Below, in pieces: positions 34,143-42,972 of a DNA stretch of 64,000 nucleotides (position 1 is its first letter; every line of letters starts with the position of its first letter). Position numbers and translations under genes: made by a program. The stretch is from Paraburkholderia kururiensis JCM 10599 = LMG 19447 (GTDB taxonomy: Bacteria > Pseudomonadota > Gammaproteobacteria > Burkholderiales > Burkholderiaceae): contig NZ_RJZE01000007.1 in the NCBI RefSeq assembly GCF_003986935.1, positions 124,001-188,000 on the forward strand, written 5' to 3'. The notes under the pieces are model-generated. The model did no database searches and was not told where the DNA came from. It saw only the letters and a list, made by a program, of their open reading frames with translations.

Positions 34143-34272
34143 ATTCATGCCGCGCATTCTACCGGAACGAAGAGGCATGTTGCTTTTTCGCTGCAAACCG
34201 CCCGGAATGCCGCTTTTGCGTCTGCCGGAGCGGCCAGCACAGTGACATGCCTCCACGCTGCGCCTTCGTGCC

Positions 34273-35019
34273 TTATCCGCGGTGGATCGTGAGCCCGGCG
34301 AACGATTGAGCGACCGGCATCAACTCGATCGTGTTGATGTTCACGTGGGCCGGACGCGTTGCGATCCAGTAGATCGAATCCGCGATGTCTTCCGGCGTGA
34401 GCGGCTGCACGTCCTTGTAGACGGTCGCGGCCTTCTCGTCGTCGCCGCGAAAGCGCACGTTGGAGAACTCCGTGCCGCCACACAGACCCGGTTCGATGTC
34501 GGTGACGCGTACCGCCGTACCCGCAAGATCTGCGCGCAGATTCAGGCTGAACTGGCGCACGAAGGCTTTTGTGGCCCCGTACACGTTGCCGCCGGGATAC
34601 GGCCAGGTCCCCGCCACGGAGCCGAGATTGAACACGTGGCCGCGGTTGCGCTCGACCATGCCGGGCAAGAAGGCGCGCGTCACGTGCACGAGGCCGGTGC
34701 AGTTGGTATCGATCATGGTTTGCCAGTCGTCGAGCAGGGCGCGCTGCGCCGGCTCGAGCCCCAGCGCGAGGCCGGCGTTGTTGACGAGTACGTCGACCGC
34801 GGCGAATTCAGCGGGCAGGGCAGCCGGAGCGGCTGCGACCGCTGCGCTGTCGCGCACGTCGAGCTCGAACGGCAGAACCTTGTCGCCCAACTCGGCGCAC
34901 AGCGCGTCGAGGCGGTCTTTGCGGCGCGCGGCGGCTACCACGCGGTGACCACCCTTCACAAAGGCGCGGGCGATGGCGGCGCCGAATCCTGCGGACGCCC
35001 CGGTAACGAACACGATCAT
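34273..35019 (-). CDS. ydfG: Short-chain dehydrogenase, YdfG type (NADP-dependent 3-hydroxy acid dehydrogenase)
   Basis: The 248-residue protein has the length of E. coli YdfG, which oxidises L-allo-threonine and serine and reduces malonic semialdehyde with NADP(H). The cofactor motif TGASAGFG is at 6-13 and NNAG at 80-83. The catalytic triad is Ser134, Tyr147 and Lys151 (YGATK), and the C-terminal block EPGLCGGTEFSNVRFRGD is typical for this subgroup. It is on the same strand as ybgC, 130 bp upstream, and divergent from the glyA riboswitch. The gene is complete. Confidence 0.85.
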   Translation of the reverse strand: MIVFVTGASAGFGAAIARAFVKGGHRVVAAARRKDRLDALCAELGDKVLPFELDVRDSAAVAAAPAALPAEFAAVDVLVNNAGLALGLEPAQRALLDDWQTMIDTNCTGLVHVTRAFLPGMVERNRGHVFNLGSVAGTWPYPGGNVYGATKAFVRQFSLNLRADLAGTAVRVTDIEPGLCGGTEFSNVRFRGDDEKAATVYKDVQPLTPEDIADSIYWIATRPAHVNINTIELMPVAQSFAGLTIHRG

Positions 35020-35155
35020 GGCTGCTCCTCGTCGATATAGGACGAATTAACGAAGGCCAAAGCCTACTTCCAATGCCGCGCTGCGGCAATAAAGGCCACG
35101 TCGGGCGTGGTGCGGCGGCGCTCACGGCCCGTGAAAAGCGCGCTGACACCCTCGG

Positions 35156-35184
35156 TTGCCTATTGCCGGCGCTTCCAATAAACT
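35156..35184 (+). promoter_or_regulatory. Sigma-70 promoter of the ZTP riboswitch-glyA transcript
   Basis: TTGCCT (35156-35161) and TAAACT (35179-35184) are spaced by 17 bases. The predicted start near 35191 coincides with the first bases of the riboswitch aptamer. Confidence 0.65.
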
Positions 35185-35192
35185 AACGCGCT

Positions 35193-35287
35193 CGACCCTG
35201 CGTGACTGGCGATAGAACCCTTCAGGGTTCAAGGTGGAACGACCCACCGTGAAGCGCAGGGAGCCGTTTTGCCGTTCGCCTGGGCAG
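35193..35287 (+). promoter_or_regulatory. ZTP (pfl) riboswitch upstream of glyA
   Basis: The leader contains the signature bases of the pfl motif. Stem P1 CCCTGCG (35196-35202) pairs perfectly with CGCAGGG (35255-35261). Inside follow GTGACTGGCG, an accessory hairpin GAACCC-TTCA-GGGTTC and the GGTGGAA...CCACC helix. The conserved 3' element GCCGTTCGCCTGGGCAG (35271-35287) can form the pseudoknot CGCC/GGCG. ZTP riboswitches sense the purine precursor ZMP/ZTP, which accumulates when 10-formyl-tetrahydrofolate is low, and switch on one-carbon genes such as glyA. The predicted promoter sits just upstream and the coding start lies 165 bases downstream. I do not see a clear terminator hairpin with a T-run, so control may act by another fold around the start. 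Confidence 0.92.
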
Positions 35288-35453
35288 CCGTGATCCGCGC
35301 GCCGATGTATGCGCTGCCGGTGGCTGTCCTGCCTCGTGTGTGGCACCTCTTCATCCGCCACGTCAAGGCTGGCTCCTCCGCCAGCAGCGCCGCGTACCCG
35401 CTACGCGTTTCGCGCGAAATCCGGTCAACCTGAACACACTTAACGGAACCCGT

Positions 35454-36701
35454 ATGTTTGACAGAGCCGAAAGCACCATCGCCAACGTCGATCCCGAAGT
35501 CTGGGCGGCGATCGAACAGGAAAACCGCCGTCAGGAAGACCACATCGAACTGATCGCGTCGGAAAACTACACGAGCCCGGCGGTGATGGCCGCTCAAGGT
35601 TCGCAACTGACGAACAAGTACGCGGAAGGCTATCCCGGCAAGCGTTACTACGGCGGCTGCGAGTACGTGGACATCGTGGAGCAGCTCGCGATCGACCGCG
35701 TGAAGCAGCTCTTCGGCGCCGAAGCCGCGAACGTGCAGCCGAATTCGGGTTCCCAGGCCAATCAGGGCGTGTTCTTCGCCATGCTGAAGCCGGGCGACAC
35801 GATCATGGGCATGAGCCTCGCGCACGGTGGCCACCTCACGCACGGCTCGCCCGTCAATATGTCAGGCAAGTGGTTCAACGTCGTGAGCTATGGTCTGAAC
35901 GAAGCGGAAGACATCGACTACGACGCCGCCGAAAAACTCGCGAACGAGCACAAGCCGAAGCTGATCGTGGCCGGCGCATCGGCGTTCGCGCTGCGCATCG
36001 ACTTCGAACGTCTTGCGAAGATCGCAAAGAGCGTGGGTGCCTGGCTGATGGTGGACATGGCGCACTATGCGGGTCTTGTCGCCGCGGGCGTCTATCCGAA
36101 CCCGGTGCCGCACGCCGACTTCGTGACCACGACCACGCACAAGAGCCTGCGCGGCCCGCGCGGCGGCGTGATCCTGATGAAGGCGGAATACGAGAAGGTG
36201 ATCAACTCGGCGATTTTCCCCGGCATCCAGGGCGGTCCGCTGATGCACGTGATTGCGGCGAAGGCCGTGGCGTTCAAGGAAGCGCTGTCGCCCTCGTTCA
36301 AGGCGTATCAGCAGCAGGTGGTGGAAAACGCGCGCGTGCTGGCCGAAACGCTCGTGAAGCGCGGTCTGCGCATCGTGTCGGGCCGCACCGAAAGCCACGT
36401 GATGCTGGTGGACCTGCGTCCCAAGCACATCACGGGCAAGGCGGCGGAGGCCGTGCTCGGCGCGGCACACATCACCGTCAACAAGAACGCGATTCCGAAC
36501 GATCCGGAAAAGCCGTTCGTGACGAGTGGCATCCGCCTCGGTTCGCCCGCCATGACGACGCGCGGCTTTGGCGCGAAGGAAGCCGAGCAGGTAGGCAACC
36601 TGATTGCCGACGTGCTCGACAATCCGGAAGACGCGGCCACGATCGAGCGCGTGCGCGCCCAGGTGGCGGAGTTGACGAAGCGCTTCCCCGTCTACCGCTG
36701 A
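35454..36701 (+). CDS. glyA: Serine hydroxymethyltransferase
   Basis: The 415-residue PLP enzyme interconverts serine plus tetrahydrofolate with glycine plus 5,10-methylene-tetrahydrofolate, the main entry of one-carbon units. The PLP lysine is Lys230 in [14 protein letters not shown]. Other family motifs are [12 protein letters not shown] (31-42), [18 protein letters not shown] (56-73) and [12 protein letters not shown]. It stands under the ZTP riboswitch and is followed six bases later by nrdR. The ATG at 35454 is chosen by family length; the in-frame extension upstream runs through the leader and is not coding. Confidence 0.98.
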   Translation: MFDRAESTIANVDPEVWAAIEQENRRQEDHIELIASENYTSPAVMAAQGSQLTNKYAEGYPGKRYYGGCEYVDIVEQLAIDRVKQLFGAEAANVQPNSGSQANQGVFFAMLKPGDTIMGMSLAHGGHLTHGSPVNMSGKWFNVVSYGLNEAEDIDYDAAEKLANEHKPKLIVAGASAFALRIDFERLAKIAKSVGAWLMVDMAHYAGLVAAGVYPNPVPHADFVTTTTHKSLRGPRGGVILMKAEYEKVINSAIFPGIQGGPLMHVIAAKAVAFKEALSPSFKAYQQQVVENARVLAETLVKRGLRIVSGRTESHVMLVDLRPKHITGKAAEAVLGAAHITVNKNAIPNDPEKPFVTSGIRLGSPAMTTRGFGAKEAEQVGNLIADVLDNPEDAATIERVRAQVAELTKRFPVYR

Positions 36702-36707
36702 TCGGTC

Positions 36708-37199
36708 ATGCGCTGCCCCTTCTGCCGTCATGAAGACACGCAGGTCATCGATTCCCGCGTGTCCGAAGATGGCGCTGCCATTCGCCGGCGCCGTCGCTGC
36801 TCGGCCTGCGACAAACGTTTTACGACGTACGAGCGGGTCGAGCTGGCGATGCCGGCGGTGGTCAAGAAGGACGGCAGCCGCACTGAATTCGACCGGCGCA
36901 AGATTGTTGCCAGCATGAAGCTGGCGTTGCGCAAGCGTCCCGTCTCCGCGGACGCTATCGACGCCGCCGTGGCCCGTATCGAATATCAACTGCTCGGCAG
37001 TGGCGAACGCGAAGTGCGCAGCGAACGGCTTGGCGAACTGGTCATGAACGAGTTGCGCGAACTCGACAAGGTCGCGTTCGTGCGCTTCGCTTCGGTGTAT
37101 CGGCGCTTCGAAGACGTGTCCGAATTCGAGGACGTGATCGAGGAGTTTCGCCGGATGGCTGGGCCGGCTGCGCCGGACAAGCCTGGTCGCAAGCGCTGA
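36708..37199 (+). CDS. nrdR: Transcriptional repressor NrdR
   Basis: The 163-residue regulator of ribonucleotide reductase genes senses ATP/dATP. The N-terminal zinc ribbon has Cys3, Cys6, Cys31 and Cys34 (MRCPFC and CSAC), followed by a basic stretch and the ATP-cone domain ([18 protein letters not shown] to [17 protein letters not shown]). It starts six bases after glyA and is surely co-transcribed. This glyA-nrdR order is common in beta- and gammaproteobacteria. It is complete, with a short charged C-terminal tail. Confidence 0.97.
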   Translation: MRCPFCRHEDTQVIDSRVSEDGAAIRRRRRCSACDKRFTTYERVELAMPAVVKKDGSRTEFDRRKIVASMKLALRKRPVSADAIDAAVARIEYQLLGSGEREVRSERLGELVMNELRELDKVAFVRFASVYRRFEDVSEFEDVIEEFRRMAGPAAPDKPGRKR

Positions 37200-37376
37200 C
37201 GGTTCTTCCTTCCTCATTCGCAGTTCCTCTCTCTTCTCTGGCGCCGGCCGACGCTACCGGCATGAGCACACATTGTTGTGCGTCGGTCGCCTGCTTACCA
37301 CCTGGCCGTTCGGCCGATTGTGGCGTGTGTCCGTCTGCCGCTAGATTCACTGCATCCTTTTTTGTGGGGACTGCGG

Positions 37377-37937
37377 ATGAATCGGTACGCCACTCACTTT
37401 CTTCAGGCTCGCGCCTTCACGCTGACTGAAACGCTCGTTGTCGTGGTGTTGCTTGCCGTGCTTGCCGTTGCGGCGACCCCCGGCATCGTCGCCTGGCGGG
37501 CGCGCGATCAGGTAGACGCGCGTGCGCGGGTCTTGCTTGGCACGTTTGCTTACGCACGCAGCGAAGCGGTCCGGCGAGGCGCACGCGTCACGGTTTGCCG
37601 CGCGGATGCCGGCGGCAACTGTCTTGCCGCAGGGGCGGCTTGTCCCTCAGGCGCCGCCGACTGGTCGTGCGGTTGGGCCGTGACGGTGACGCAGGGTGGA
37701 GCCGTGTCGGCGCTTCGCATTCAGGCTGGCTTGCCGTCCGTGAGTGTGAGTGGCGCACTGACGGCGATTGCATTTACGCCACCGGCAGGGCAGGCGATCG
37801 GCAGCTTGCGCAACTTCGAACTTTCTCCTCGACCCACAACAGCTGCAACGAGTGGCAACCGTTGGCGGCGCTGCATTCGCATAGCGGCAGGCGGCCGCGC
37901 GCGGATGACTGAGGGCGCGTGCGGAGCATCGTCGTGA
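37377..37937 (+). CDS. fimT: Minor pseudopilin FimT/GspH-like
   Basis: The 186-residue type IV pilus minor pilin has the prepilin site QARA-FTLTETLVVVVLLAVLAV: short basic leader, cleavage before Phe, Glu5 present. The GspH/FimT domain has several cysteines (VTVCRADAGGNCLAAGAAC, DWSCGWAV, RRCIRIA). Alanine instead of glycine stands at position -1 of the cleavage site. It is the first gene of a minor-pilin operon in which most genes overlap by four bases. These pilins form the priming complex of the pilus or assist DNA uptake. Confidence 0.85.
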   Translation: MNRYATHFLQARAFTLTETLVVVVLLAVLAVAATPGIVAWRARDQVDARARVLLGTFAYARSEAVRRGARVTVCRADAGGNCLAAGAACPSGAADWSCGWAVTVTQGGAVSALRIQAGLPSVSVSGALTAIAFTPPAGQAIGSLRNFELSPRPTTAATSGNRWRRCIRIAAGGRARMTEGACGASS

Positions 37938-38368
37938 ATTCGGCCCGAAGAGCACTCAACCGCGGGACGTCGCTGATCGAAGTCATGCTTGCCGTCGCGC
38001 TCACCGCTGTCTCGGCACTCGGGCTCATGGCGACGCAGCTGTGGATTGCGCGGCATGGGCATGACTCGGAACTACACGAGCGTGCGGCCCTGATCGCCGA
38101 TGCGGTGGCGGAATCCACGCATTCGTCCGACGCATCGGATGCCATCAATAGAGCGGCCGTTGAGCAATGGAAGCGTCGCGGCGCAGACACCGCGCCCGGA
38201 GCGGCGGTATCTGTTCTGCCGAGCGGCAACGCGTCTGTTGCAATGGTCATGTGGCCCGCTATCCGAAACGCGTCAGCCGCTGGCCAGATCATCGATCCGG
38301 CCACTGAGTGCGGCGACGCGCCAGCGCCGCCGGGCATGGCGTGCGTGGCCATCGCGTTTGCGCAATGA
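37934..38368 (+). CDS. pilV: Minor pilin PilV-like
   Basis: The protein of about 144 residues has the prepilin motif LNRG-TSLIEVMLAVALTAVSALGLMATQLW, as in PilV, with glycine at -1 and Glu5. The rest is a short, little-conserved pilin head with one cysteine pair (ECGDAPAPPGMAC). The GTG at 37934 overlaps the fimT stop in GTGA and is preferred; an upstream GTG at 37919 is also in frame. The next gene overlaps by four bases, so the order and coupling are those of a pilVWX operon. Confidence 0.8.
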   Translation: MNSARRALNRGTSLIEVMLAVALTAVSALGLMATQLWIARHGHDSELHERAALIADAVAESTHSSDASDAINRAAVEQWKRRGADTAPGAAVSVLPSGNASVAMVMWPAIRNASAAGQIIDPATECGDAPAPPGMACVAIAFAQ

Positions 38369-39228
38369 GGCCGCCCATGCACCGTATTGGCGACCACGCA
38401 CGAGGCTCGGCCAAGGTCCACACAAAGAGTCGTCCGAAGGGCCACACGTTGCTCGAGCTAACGATCGCGATCGCGCTTGGTCTCGCCATCACGATGGGCG
38501 CCGTTGCGCTGTACCGGTCGCAGCGAGCGGCGTTCACCGCAGCCGCAGATCAGGAGCGAATGCGCGAAGCCGGCATGGCGGCACTCGTGCTGATTGGCGA
38601 TCAGATCCAGATGGCGGGCTTCGTGCCTGCCCCCACGCCTACGGGCCAGGTGGCCATGCCGCTATTCGGTTGTGCCGGTGCGCGCCCCATCGGCCCCGAC
38701 GACGCGCTCGCCTGCGAGGCGCTACCGGGAAGTGCGAGCTCGGACGGTCTCGCTGTGCGCTACATCGGCGACGGGGTATCGACGTGGCCTTCGGCGACTG
38801 GGCAGCCGACCGACTGTCTGGGCCAGTCCGTGGCGGACTCCGAAGCTGGGCTCAACGCGGGTTCCGCCACGATCGTCAACCGCTACTACGCGAAGACAAG
38901 CAGTTCGACCGGCGAGCCGGAACTCTATTGCGAAGGGACCGGAAGACCAGGCGTTGCTCAGCCTCTCGTCGAGGGTGTGGAACGACTACGCGTTCGCTAC
39001 TGGCTTGCCGGTGTGCAGGAGGCGGTCGAGGCTTCCGCCGTGGCGCGTGATCAGTGGAGCCGCGTGGTCGGCGTGGATGTGTGCGCACAGGTGCGTGGCA
39101 GCTCGACCGGACGCCGCGTGCGCTATGTGGACTGCGATGGCGTTCCGGTTGAGCCCTCGGACGGGCGGGCGCGAACCACCTTTTCGCGTTACGTGACGGT
39201 TCGCAACAGTCCGGCGAAATCGCCATGA
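38365..39228 (+). CDS. pilW: Minor pilin PilW-like
   Basis: The 287-residue protein has a prepilin motif RPKG-HTLLELTIAIALGLAITMGAVALY, with glycine at -1 and Glu5 (His at position 1 instead of Phe), and a large head domain typical of PilW (GMAALVLIGDQIQMAGF, DGLAVRYIGDG, YYAKTSSSTGEPELYCEG). It probably sits at the pilus tip with PilV, PilX and PilE. The ATG lies inside the ATGA overlap with the pilV stop; a longer in-frame extension upstream overlaps pilV and is rejected. It also overlaps pilX by four bases. Confidence 0.82.
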   Translation: MRPPMHRIGDHARGSAKVHTKSRPKGHTLLELTIAIALGLAITMGAVALYRSQRAAFTAAADQERMREAGMAALVLIGDQIQMAGFVPAPTPTGQVAMPLFGCAGARPIGPDDALACEALPGSASSDGLAVRYIGDGVSTWPSATGQPTDCLGQSVADSEAGLNAGSATIVNRYYAKTSSSTGEPELYCEGTGRPGVAQPLVEGVERLRVRYWLAGVQEAVEASAVARDQWSRVVGVDVCAQVRGSSTGRRVRYVDCDGVPVEPSDGRARTTFSRYVTVRNSPAKSP

Positions 39229-39824
39229 CGAACCGCTCTCGCATGCCATGCCTGCAGCGGCAAACGCAGTCTGCGAACCCGCCGCGTTCCGCCTATGCGG
39301 CAACGCGGGTCTGCCGCGCCGACGGGTCAAAGCGTGGCGCAGCGTTGCCCGTCGTGCTGGTGGTGATATCGACCATGCTGGTTTCATCCGCGGCATGGCT
39401 CGAGATGTCGTTGATGTCTTCGCGACAGGCGAGCGCGGTTGCGGATCATCTCCAGGCGTTTCACGCTGCGGACGCAGCGCTCACGGTTTGCGCGCGAAGA
39501 CTCGTTTCAAGTCGTCGCGCGAATGGCGACGCAACGCTCGGAGCGAGCCTTGCGCAAAGCGACCCGCAAAACTGGAAGAGCGAGACGTGGTTCGAGTCCA
39601 ATGCGTTCGCACCTGTCCCGCAGTGGCCGGGGTCGGTCACACCGCCGCAGTGTGCGGTTGAAGCTTGGTCCATTCCCTCGCGTCCGCAGGCCGAGGCATT
39701 CGCCGTCACGGCGAGGGGATATGGCGCAACGCGCGAGACCCAGGCGTGGCTTCAACTGCAACTCGTGATCGAGGATGGCCACGTGGAGCGGCACTGGCGG
39801 CGTATTGCCGCGCGGCCGTTTTAA
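39225..39824 (+). CDS. pilX: Minor pilin PilX-like
   Basis: The 199-residue protein has a long N-terminal extension before the hydrophobic segment SKRG-AALPVVLVVISTMLVSSAAWLEMSL. As in PilX proteins, the usual Glu5 is missing. The region behind resembles the PilX N-terminal domain (AFHAADAALTVCARRL). The start codon overlaps the pilW stop by four bases. In most operons of this type pilY1, the tip adhesin, follows here; in this window the next gene is pilE and no pilY1 is present. Confidence 0.75.
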   Translation: MTNRSRMPCLQRQTQSANPPRSAYAATRVCRADGSKRGAALPVVLVVISTMLVSSAAWLEMSLMSSRQASAVADHLQAFHAADAALTVCARRLVSSRRANGDATLGASLAQSDPQNWKSETWFESNAFAPVPQWPGSVTPPQCAVEAWSIPSRPQAEAFAVTARGYGATRETQAWLQLQLVIEDGHVERHWRRIAARPF

Positions 39825-39842
39825 CCGGAGGAGACAAGCGGG

Positions 39843-40274
39843 ATGAGACCGAACGCAGTACGTGCCTTCACGCTGCTCGAACTTGCCATTGCGCTGGCGA
39901 TTGCCGGGGTGCTCGCTGCATTCGCGATTCCTTCGTACCGAAGTCAGGTGGCAAGGGCACATCGGGCTGATGCGGCCGCAGCGCTGTATCGCGCTGCACA
40001 GTTCGTCGAAGCAGCGGCACCGGCCAGCATTCAGGAATTGCCCGCGGGCCTGGATCAGGCGCCGTCGTCGGGTGCTGCAATCTACAAGCTTCGCCTGCTG
40101 GCCGCCGACAACACCAATGGAGGCTACGCGATCGAAGCGGAGCCGGCCGACGCAGGGCCGATGCACGGCGACGCGTGCGGCACCTTCGCGCTGGAAGCAA
40201 CGGGCCGTCGGTCGAATCATGGCGGGCCGGGAACAGGCACGACTAGCACGGATGATTGCTGGAGCGCCAGATGA
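39843..40274 (+). CDS. pilE: Minor pilin PilE-like
   Basis: The 143-residue type IV pilin has a leader of only eight residues, cleavage site AVRA-FTLLELAIALAIAGVLAAFAIPSYRSQVARA, Glu5 and a compact head with a possible C-terminal disulphide (DACGTF and DDCWSAR). Alanine, not glycine, precedes the cleavage site. It begins 18 bp after pilX. It closes the operon; the next gene is convergent. Ribosome-binding site GGAGGAGA upstream of the ATG is strong. Confidence 0.83.
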   Translation: MRPNAVRAFTLLELAIALAIAGVLAAFAIPSYRSQVARAHRADAAAALYRAAQFVEAAAPASIQELPAGLDQAPSSGAAIYKLRLLAADNTNGGYAIEAEPADAGPMHGDACGTFALEATGRRSNHGGPGTGTTSTDDCWSAR

Positions 40275-40410
40275 GCCCACGATACGAACAGGCATGGGCG
40301 GAAACGGTGTCTCGCCCGCATCCTCTGCCGCCGATGAACGCGGGCAGGGAATGCGGCGAGCCTATGCCCGTGAGCAGCGTCGCCCAGGCAGACGCAGGGG
40401 CGACGCCAGG

Positions 40411-40872
40411 CTATTCCGCAAGGCCCACATCACCGTCTGCGGCGTCGGCCGAGTCTTCGGCTTCGCGCTTTTCCGCCTGGATCTGCCGCCAGATGCGGAA
40501 TGCTTCCCACGCACCCAGCGCGACGGCGCCCCACTTGAGCGCCGGCTTTGCGCCCTTGGCGATGCCCGCACGGAGCGGCTTGGCGAGCAGCAGCGAAAGG
40601 AGCGAGCCGACAAGCGGATGGTCCCGCAGCAGCAGGCCAATGCCCGCGCCTTTTGCGCCGCCTTGCCCGAACATCGGCAAGAGGAATCGCAGCCAGCGGA
40701 AGTGCGTCACGGCGTGTTTCAGTTCGAACGTCGCCTCGGCGAGTTCCATGCGCTCCACGTCGGCACGCACGAGCAACAGTTCTTTGCGCAATGCCCGCAG
40801 TTGCGGCGCGGAGAGGTCCTTCGGCGGAGGACGTTTGGGACGAAAGGCGGTGTCCGGTCGGTTCTGGCTCAT
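40411..40872 (-). CDS. DUF3318-type hypothetical membrane-associated protein
   Basis: The 153-residue protein resembles the DUF3318 proteins of Burkholderiaceae. It has a basic N-terminus, an amphipathic helix (LRALRKELLLVRADVERMELAEATFELKH), a hydrophobic central region (FLLPMFGQGG, HPLVGSLLSLLLAKPL) and an acidic tail. The function is unknown. It is downstream of the YqjE-like and YqjD-like genes on the same strand, so it may be the betaproteobacterial counterpart of the YqjK position in the yqjDEK operon. No catalytic motif is visible. Confidence 0.7.
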   Translation of the reverse strand: MSQNRPDTAFRPKRPPPKDLSAPQLRALRKELLLVRADVERMELAEATFELKHAVTHFRWLRFLLPMFGQGGAKGAGIGLLLRDHPLVGSLLSLLLAKPLRAGIAKGAKPALKWGAVALGAWEAFRIWRQIQAEKREAEDSADAADGDVGLAE

Positions 40873-41048
40873 GGCGAGGGCGGAGGAAAAAAAGTTGAGG
40901 CGACGGATTCAGGAGCGGACCCGGCTACCGGTTCAGGCGGCTGGCGAGACGGCGGCCTCGCCAGCGCCGATGCAACGCGCGAACGCAACACATGGACGCA
41001 ATGCAGTACGCAACACATGAAGGCCAGGGCGAGCGCACGCACCCGCCC

Positions 41049-41435
41049 TCAGTCTTTCCTGAACAACTCGCGGTCCTTTTCGAACTCGGCGAGGGTGGAT
41101 TCGAACACGAGCGGCGCGTTGCGCAGTCCGTTGCGCGCCTTGAGCGCGCAGAACAGTGCGGCGATTGCGTACACCGCCGTGATCGCGGCTAGCGCCTGCC
41201 AGCGCCAGGTGTCCCAGAACGCGATGGCCACCAGTGCCGTGAGCGCGATCAAGGCCATCGTGGCCAGCATCATTGCGGCGAGTCCGAGGAACAGCACGCC
41301 GAGCAGGCGATCTTTCTCCTCGGCCAGCTCGATGCTGATGAGCTCGAGCCGAGTATGCAGGATGGAAAATATGGAGCCGACTATGCGGCGCACCGGACCG
41401 TGACCCGCACGTTGCGATTGAGTATCTGTCGTCAT
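41049..41435 (-). CDS. YqjE-like (phage-holin-superfamily) inner-membrane protein
   Basis: The 128-residue protein has an N-terminal amphipathic helix (VRRIVGSIFSILHTRLELISIELAEEKDRL) and two transmembrane segments (GVLFLGLAAMMLATMALIALTALVAIAFW and WQALAAITAVYAIAALFCAL). This is the architecture of YqjE proteins, annotated as a phage-holin family although not of phage origin. It follows the YqjD/ElaB-like gene by 113 bp. The start at 41435 is preferred because the family starts shortly before the amphipathic helix. Possible role: membrane partner in stationary-phase ribosome anchoring; this is not proven. Confidence 0.75.
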   Translation of the reverse strand: MTTDTQSQRAGHGPVRRIVGSIFSILHTRLELISIELAEEKDRLLGVLFLGLAAMMLATMALIALTALVAIAFWDTWRWQALAAITAVYAIAALFCALKARNGLRNAPLVFESTLAEFEKDRELFRKD

Positions 41436-41549
41436 GGCGAGAGTGCGTTGCGCGCGTCTGGGCGCGAGAAGATGCGGACCGGCGCGCAATCGGCCGGCAC
41501 GAGAGCGCGGCGGCGCACCGGAGCGAAACTCCGGCGGCCACGCCGTGCG

Positions 41550-41852
41550 TTACTTGCGGTTGATCAGCAGGCCGATCAGCACGCCGACGCCGGCGGCGAT
41601 GCCGATCGAAGACCACGGATGTTCGTGCACGTAGTCGTCGGTGGCGCGGGCCGCCTTCTTGCCTTTCTCGATGACCACGACCTGGACGTCGGCGGCCTTT
41701 TCCTTCGCCTGTTTCAGACGGGTGAGCGCGGTCTCGCGCAGTTCGGAGGCTCGCTCGCCGGTGGCGCTCGCGGCCTGCTTCAGCAGGTCTTCAGCGTCCG
41801 CGAGAACAGTTTTGATATCCGACATCAGTCTCTCCTTGTTGACTTCTGACAT
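41550..41852 (-). CDS. ElaB/YqjD family (DUF883) membrane-anchored ribosome-binding protein
   Basis: The 100-residue protein has a soluble helical N-terminus (LMSDIKTVLADAEDLLKQAAS, then GERASELRETALTRLKQAKEKA), the family signature DDYVHEHPWSSIGIAAGVGVLIGLLINRK and a single C-terminal transmembrane helix. In E. coli YqjD and ElaB bind ribosomes at the inner membrane in stationary phase. It is the first gene of a minus-strand group with the YqjE-like and DUF3318 genes and is divergent from the peroxiredoxin gene. Confidence 0.88.
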   Translation of the reverse strand: MSEVNKERLMSDIKTVLADAEDLLKQAASATGERASELRETALTRLKQAKEKAADVQVVVIEKGKKAARATDDYVHEHPWSSIGIAAGVGVLIGLLINRK

Positions 41853-42177
41853 TGACAGCTCCCTTCGGGTCACGCTACGCATGAATCGTAGTCAAAGAAA
41901 CGATCGGTGGCGAGCAAGCCGCACGGCACGTGCCGGGGGCGACGCAGGATCCGTTCCTGCCGCCACAGGCTGCCCGGTCCACCGTTGACCATTGATGATC
42001 CCATGACGGAGTGGATCTGTCCCGCAAAGTTTCCCTCATCGCGCCCGAAATTACAAAATCTCATAAAGTAGTGACGCGATGTTTGTTCGTGGTGCGGGTC
42101 GGCGCTCGTATGCTGTAAATTTATCAGTCCGCCCAGGGCGTTCCTGGACGGGCACGAACCCATCAAGGAGCCGCATC
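41853..42177. other. Divergent promoter region between the YqjD-like and peroxiredoxin genes
   Basis: These 325 bp hold the leaders of two divergent genes. AT-rich stretches near 42045-42070 and 42110-42125 are the likely promoter zone of the peroxiredoxin gene; an AGGAG box lies just before its ATG. No OxyR-type site or small gene could be identified with confidence. Confidence 0.4.
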
Positions 42178-42816
42178 ATGAGTCTACGTCTTGGCGACAT
42201 CGCGCCCGATTTTGAACAGGATTCGACCATTGGCCGCATCAAGTTTCATGAGTGGCTGGGCGATAGCTGGGGCGTGCTGTTCTCGCATCCCGCCGATTTC
42301 ACGCCGGTGTGCACGACGGAACTCGGCCTGACCGCGAAGCTCGCCAGCGAATTCGAGAAGCGCAACGTGAAGACGATCGCGCTCTCCGTCGACAACGTCC
42401 AGTCGCACAAGGACTGGATCAACGACATCAACGAAACCCAGGCCGCGAGCGTCGGCTTTCCGATTCTGGCCGACGGCGATCGCAAGGTCTCGCAGCTGTA
42501 CGACATGATCCATCCGAACGCGAACGAAACGCTCACGGTGCGCTCGCTCTTCGTGATCGATCCGAAGAAGAAGGTGCGGCTCATCATCACGTATCCGGCC
42601 AGCACGGGTCGTAACTTCGACGAAGTGCTGCGCGTCATCGATTCGCTGCAACTCACCGACAACTATCAGGTTGCCACCCCCGGCAACTGGAAGCAGGGCG
42701 AAGACGTGGTGATCGTGCCGTCGCTGCAGGATCCGGACGTGATCAAGCAGAAATTCCCGAAGGGCTACAAGGCGCTGCGTCCCTACCTGCGCCTGACGCC
42801 GCAGCCGAACAAGTAA
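42178..42816 (+). CDS. 1-Cys peroxiredoxin (Prx6 type)
   Basis: The 212-residue thiol peroxidase reduces H2O2, alkyl hydroperoxides or peroxynitrite. The peroxidatic site is SHPADFTPVCTTELG with Cys45 and Thr42. The long C-terminal arm (PGNWKQGEDVVIVPSLQDPDV and KALRPYLRLTPQP) and the absence of a conserved C-terminal resolving cysteine mark the Prx6/1-Cys group. The ATG follows an AGGAG box. The gene is monocistronic, ended by a strong terminator 25 bp downstream. Confidence 0.93.
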   Translation: MSLRLGDIAPDFEQDSTIGRIKFHEWLGDSWGVLFSHPADFTPVCTTELGLTAKLASEFEKRNVKTIALSVDNVQSHKDWINDINETQAASVGFPILADGDRKVSQLYDMIHPNANETLTVRSLFVIDPKKKVRLIITYPASTGRNFDEVLRVIDSLQLTDNYQVATPGNWKQGEDVVIVPSLQDPDVIKQKFPKGYKALRPYLRLTPQPNK

Positions 42817-42840
42817 GCGACAAGGCCGCGCATCACAATG

Positions 42841-42876
42841 AAAAAGCCACGCCGGCGAACCGGCGTGGCTTTTTTC
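42841..42876. terminator. Bidirectional terminator between peroxiredoxin and gcdH
   Basis: A perfect inverted repeat (GCCACGCCGG / CCGGCGTGGC) with a CGAA tetraloop is flanked by five A on the left and six T on the right. It can terminate both the peroxiredoxin gene (plus) and the convergent gcdH gene (minus). Confidence 0.92.
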
Positions 42877-42972
42877 TATGCTGCTACTAACGACGCATCA
42901 GCAACGCGGTGGCCCACCACCACACCACACGAGCGAACCTCCCGCAAACACGCTCGCGCACGGGCCTTCAAC

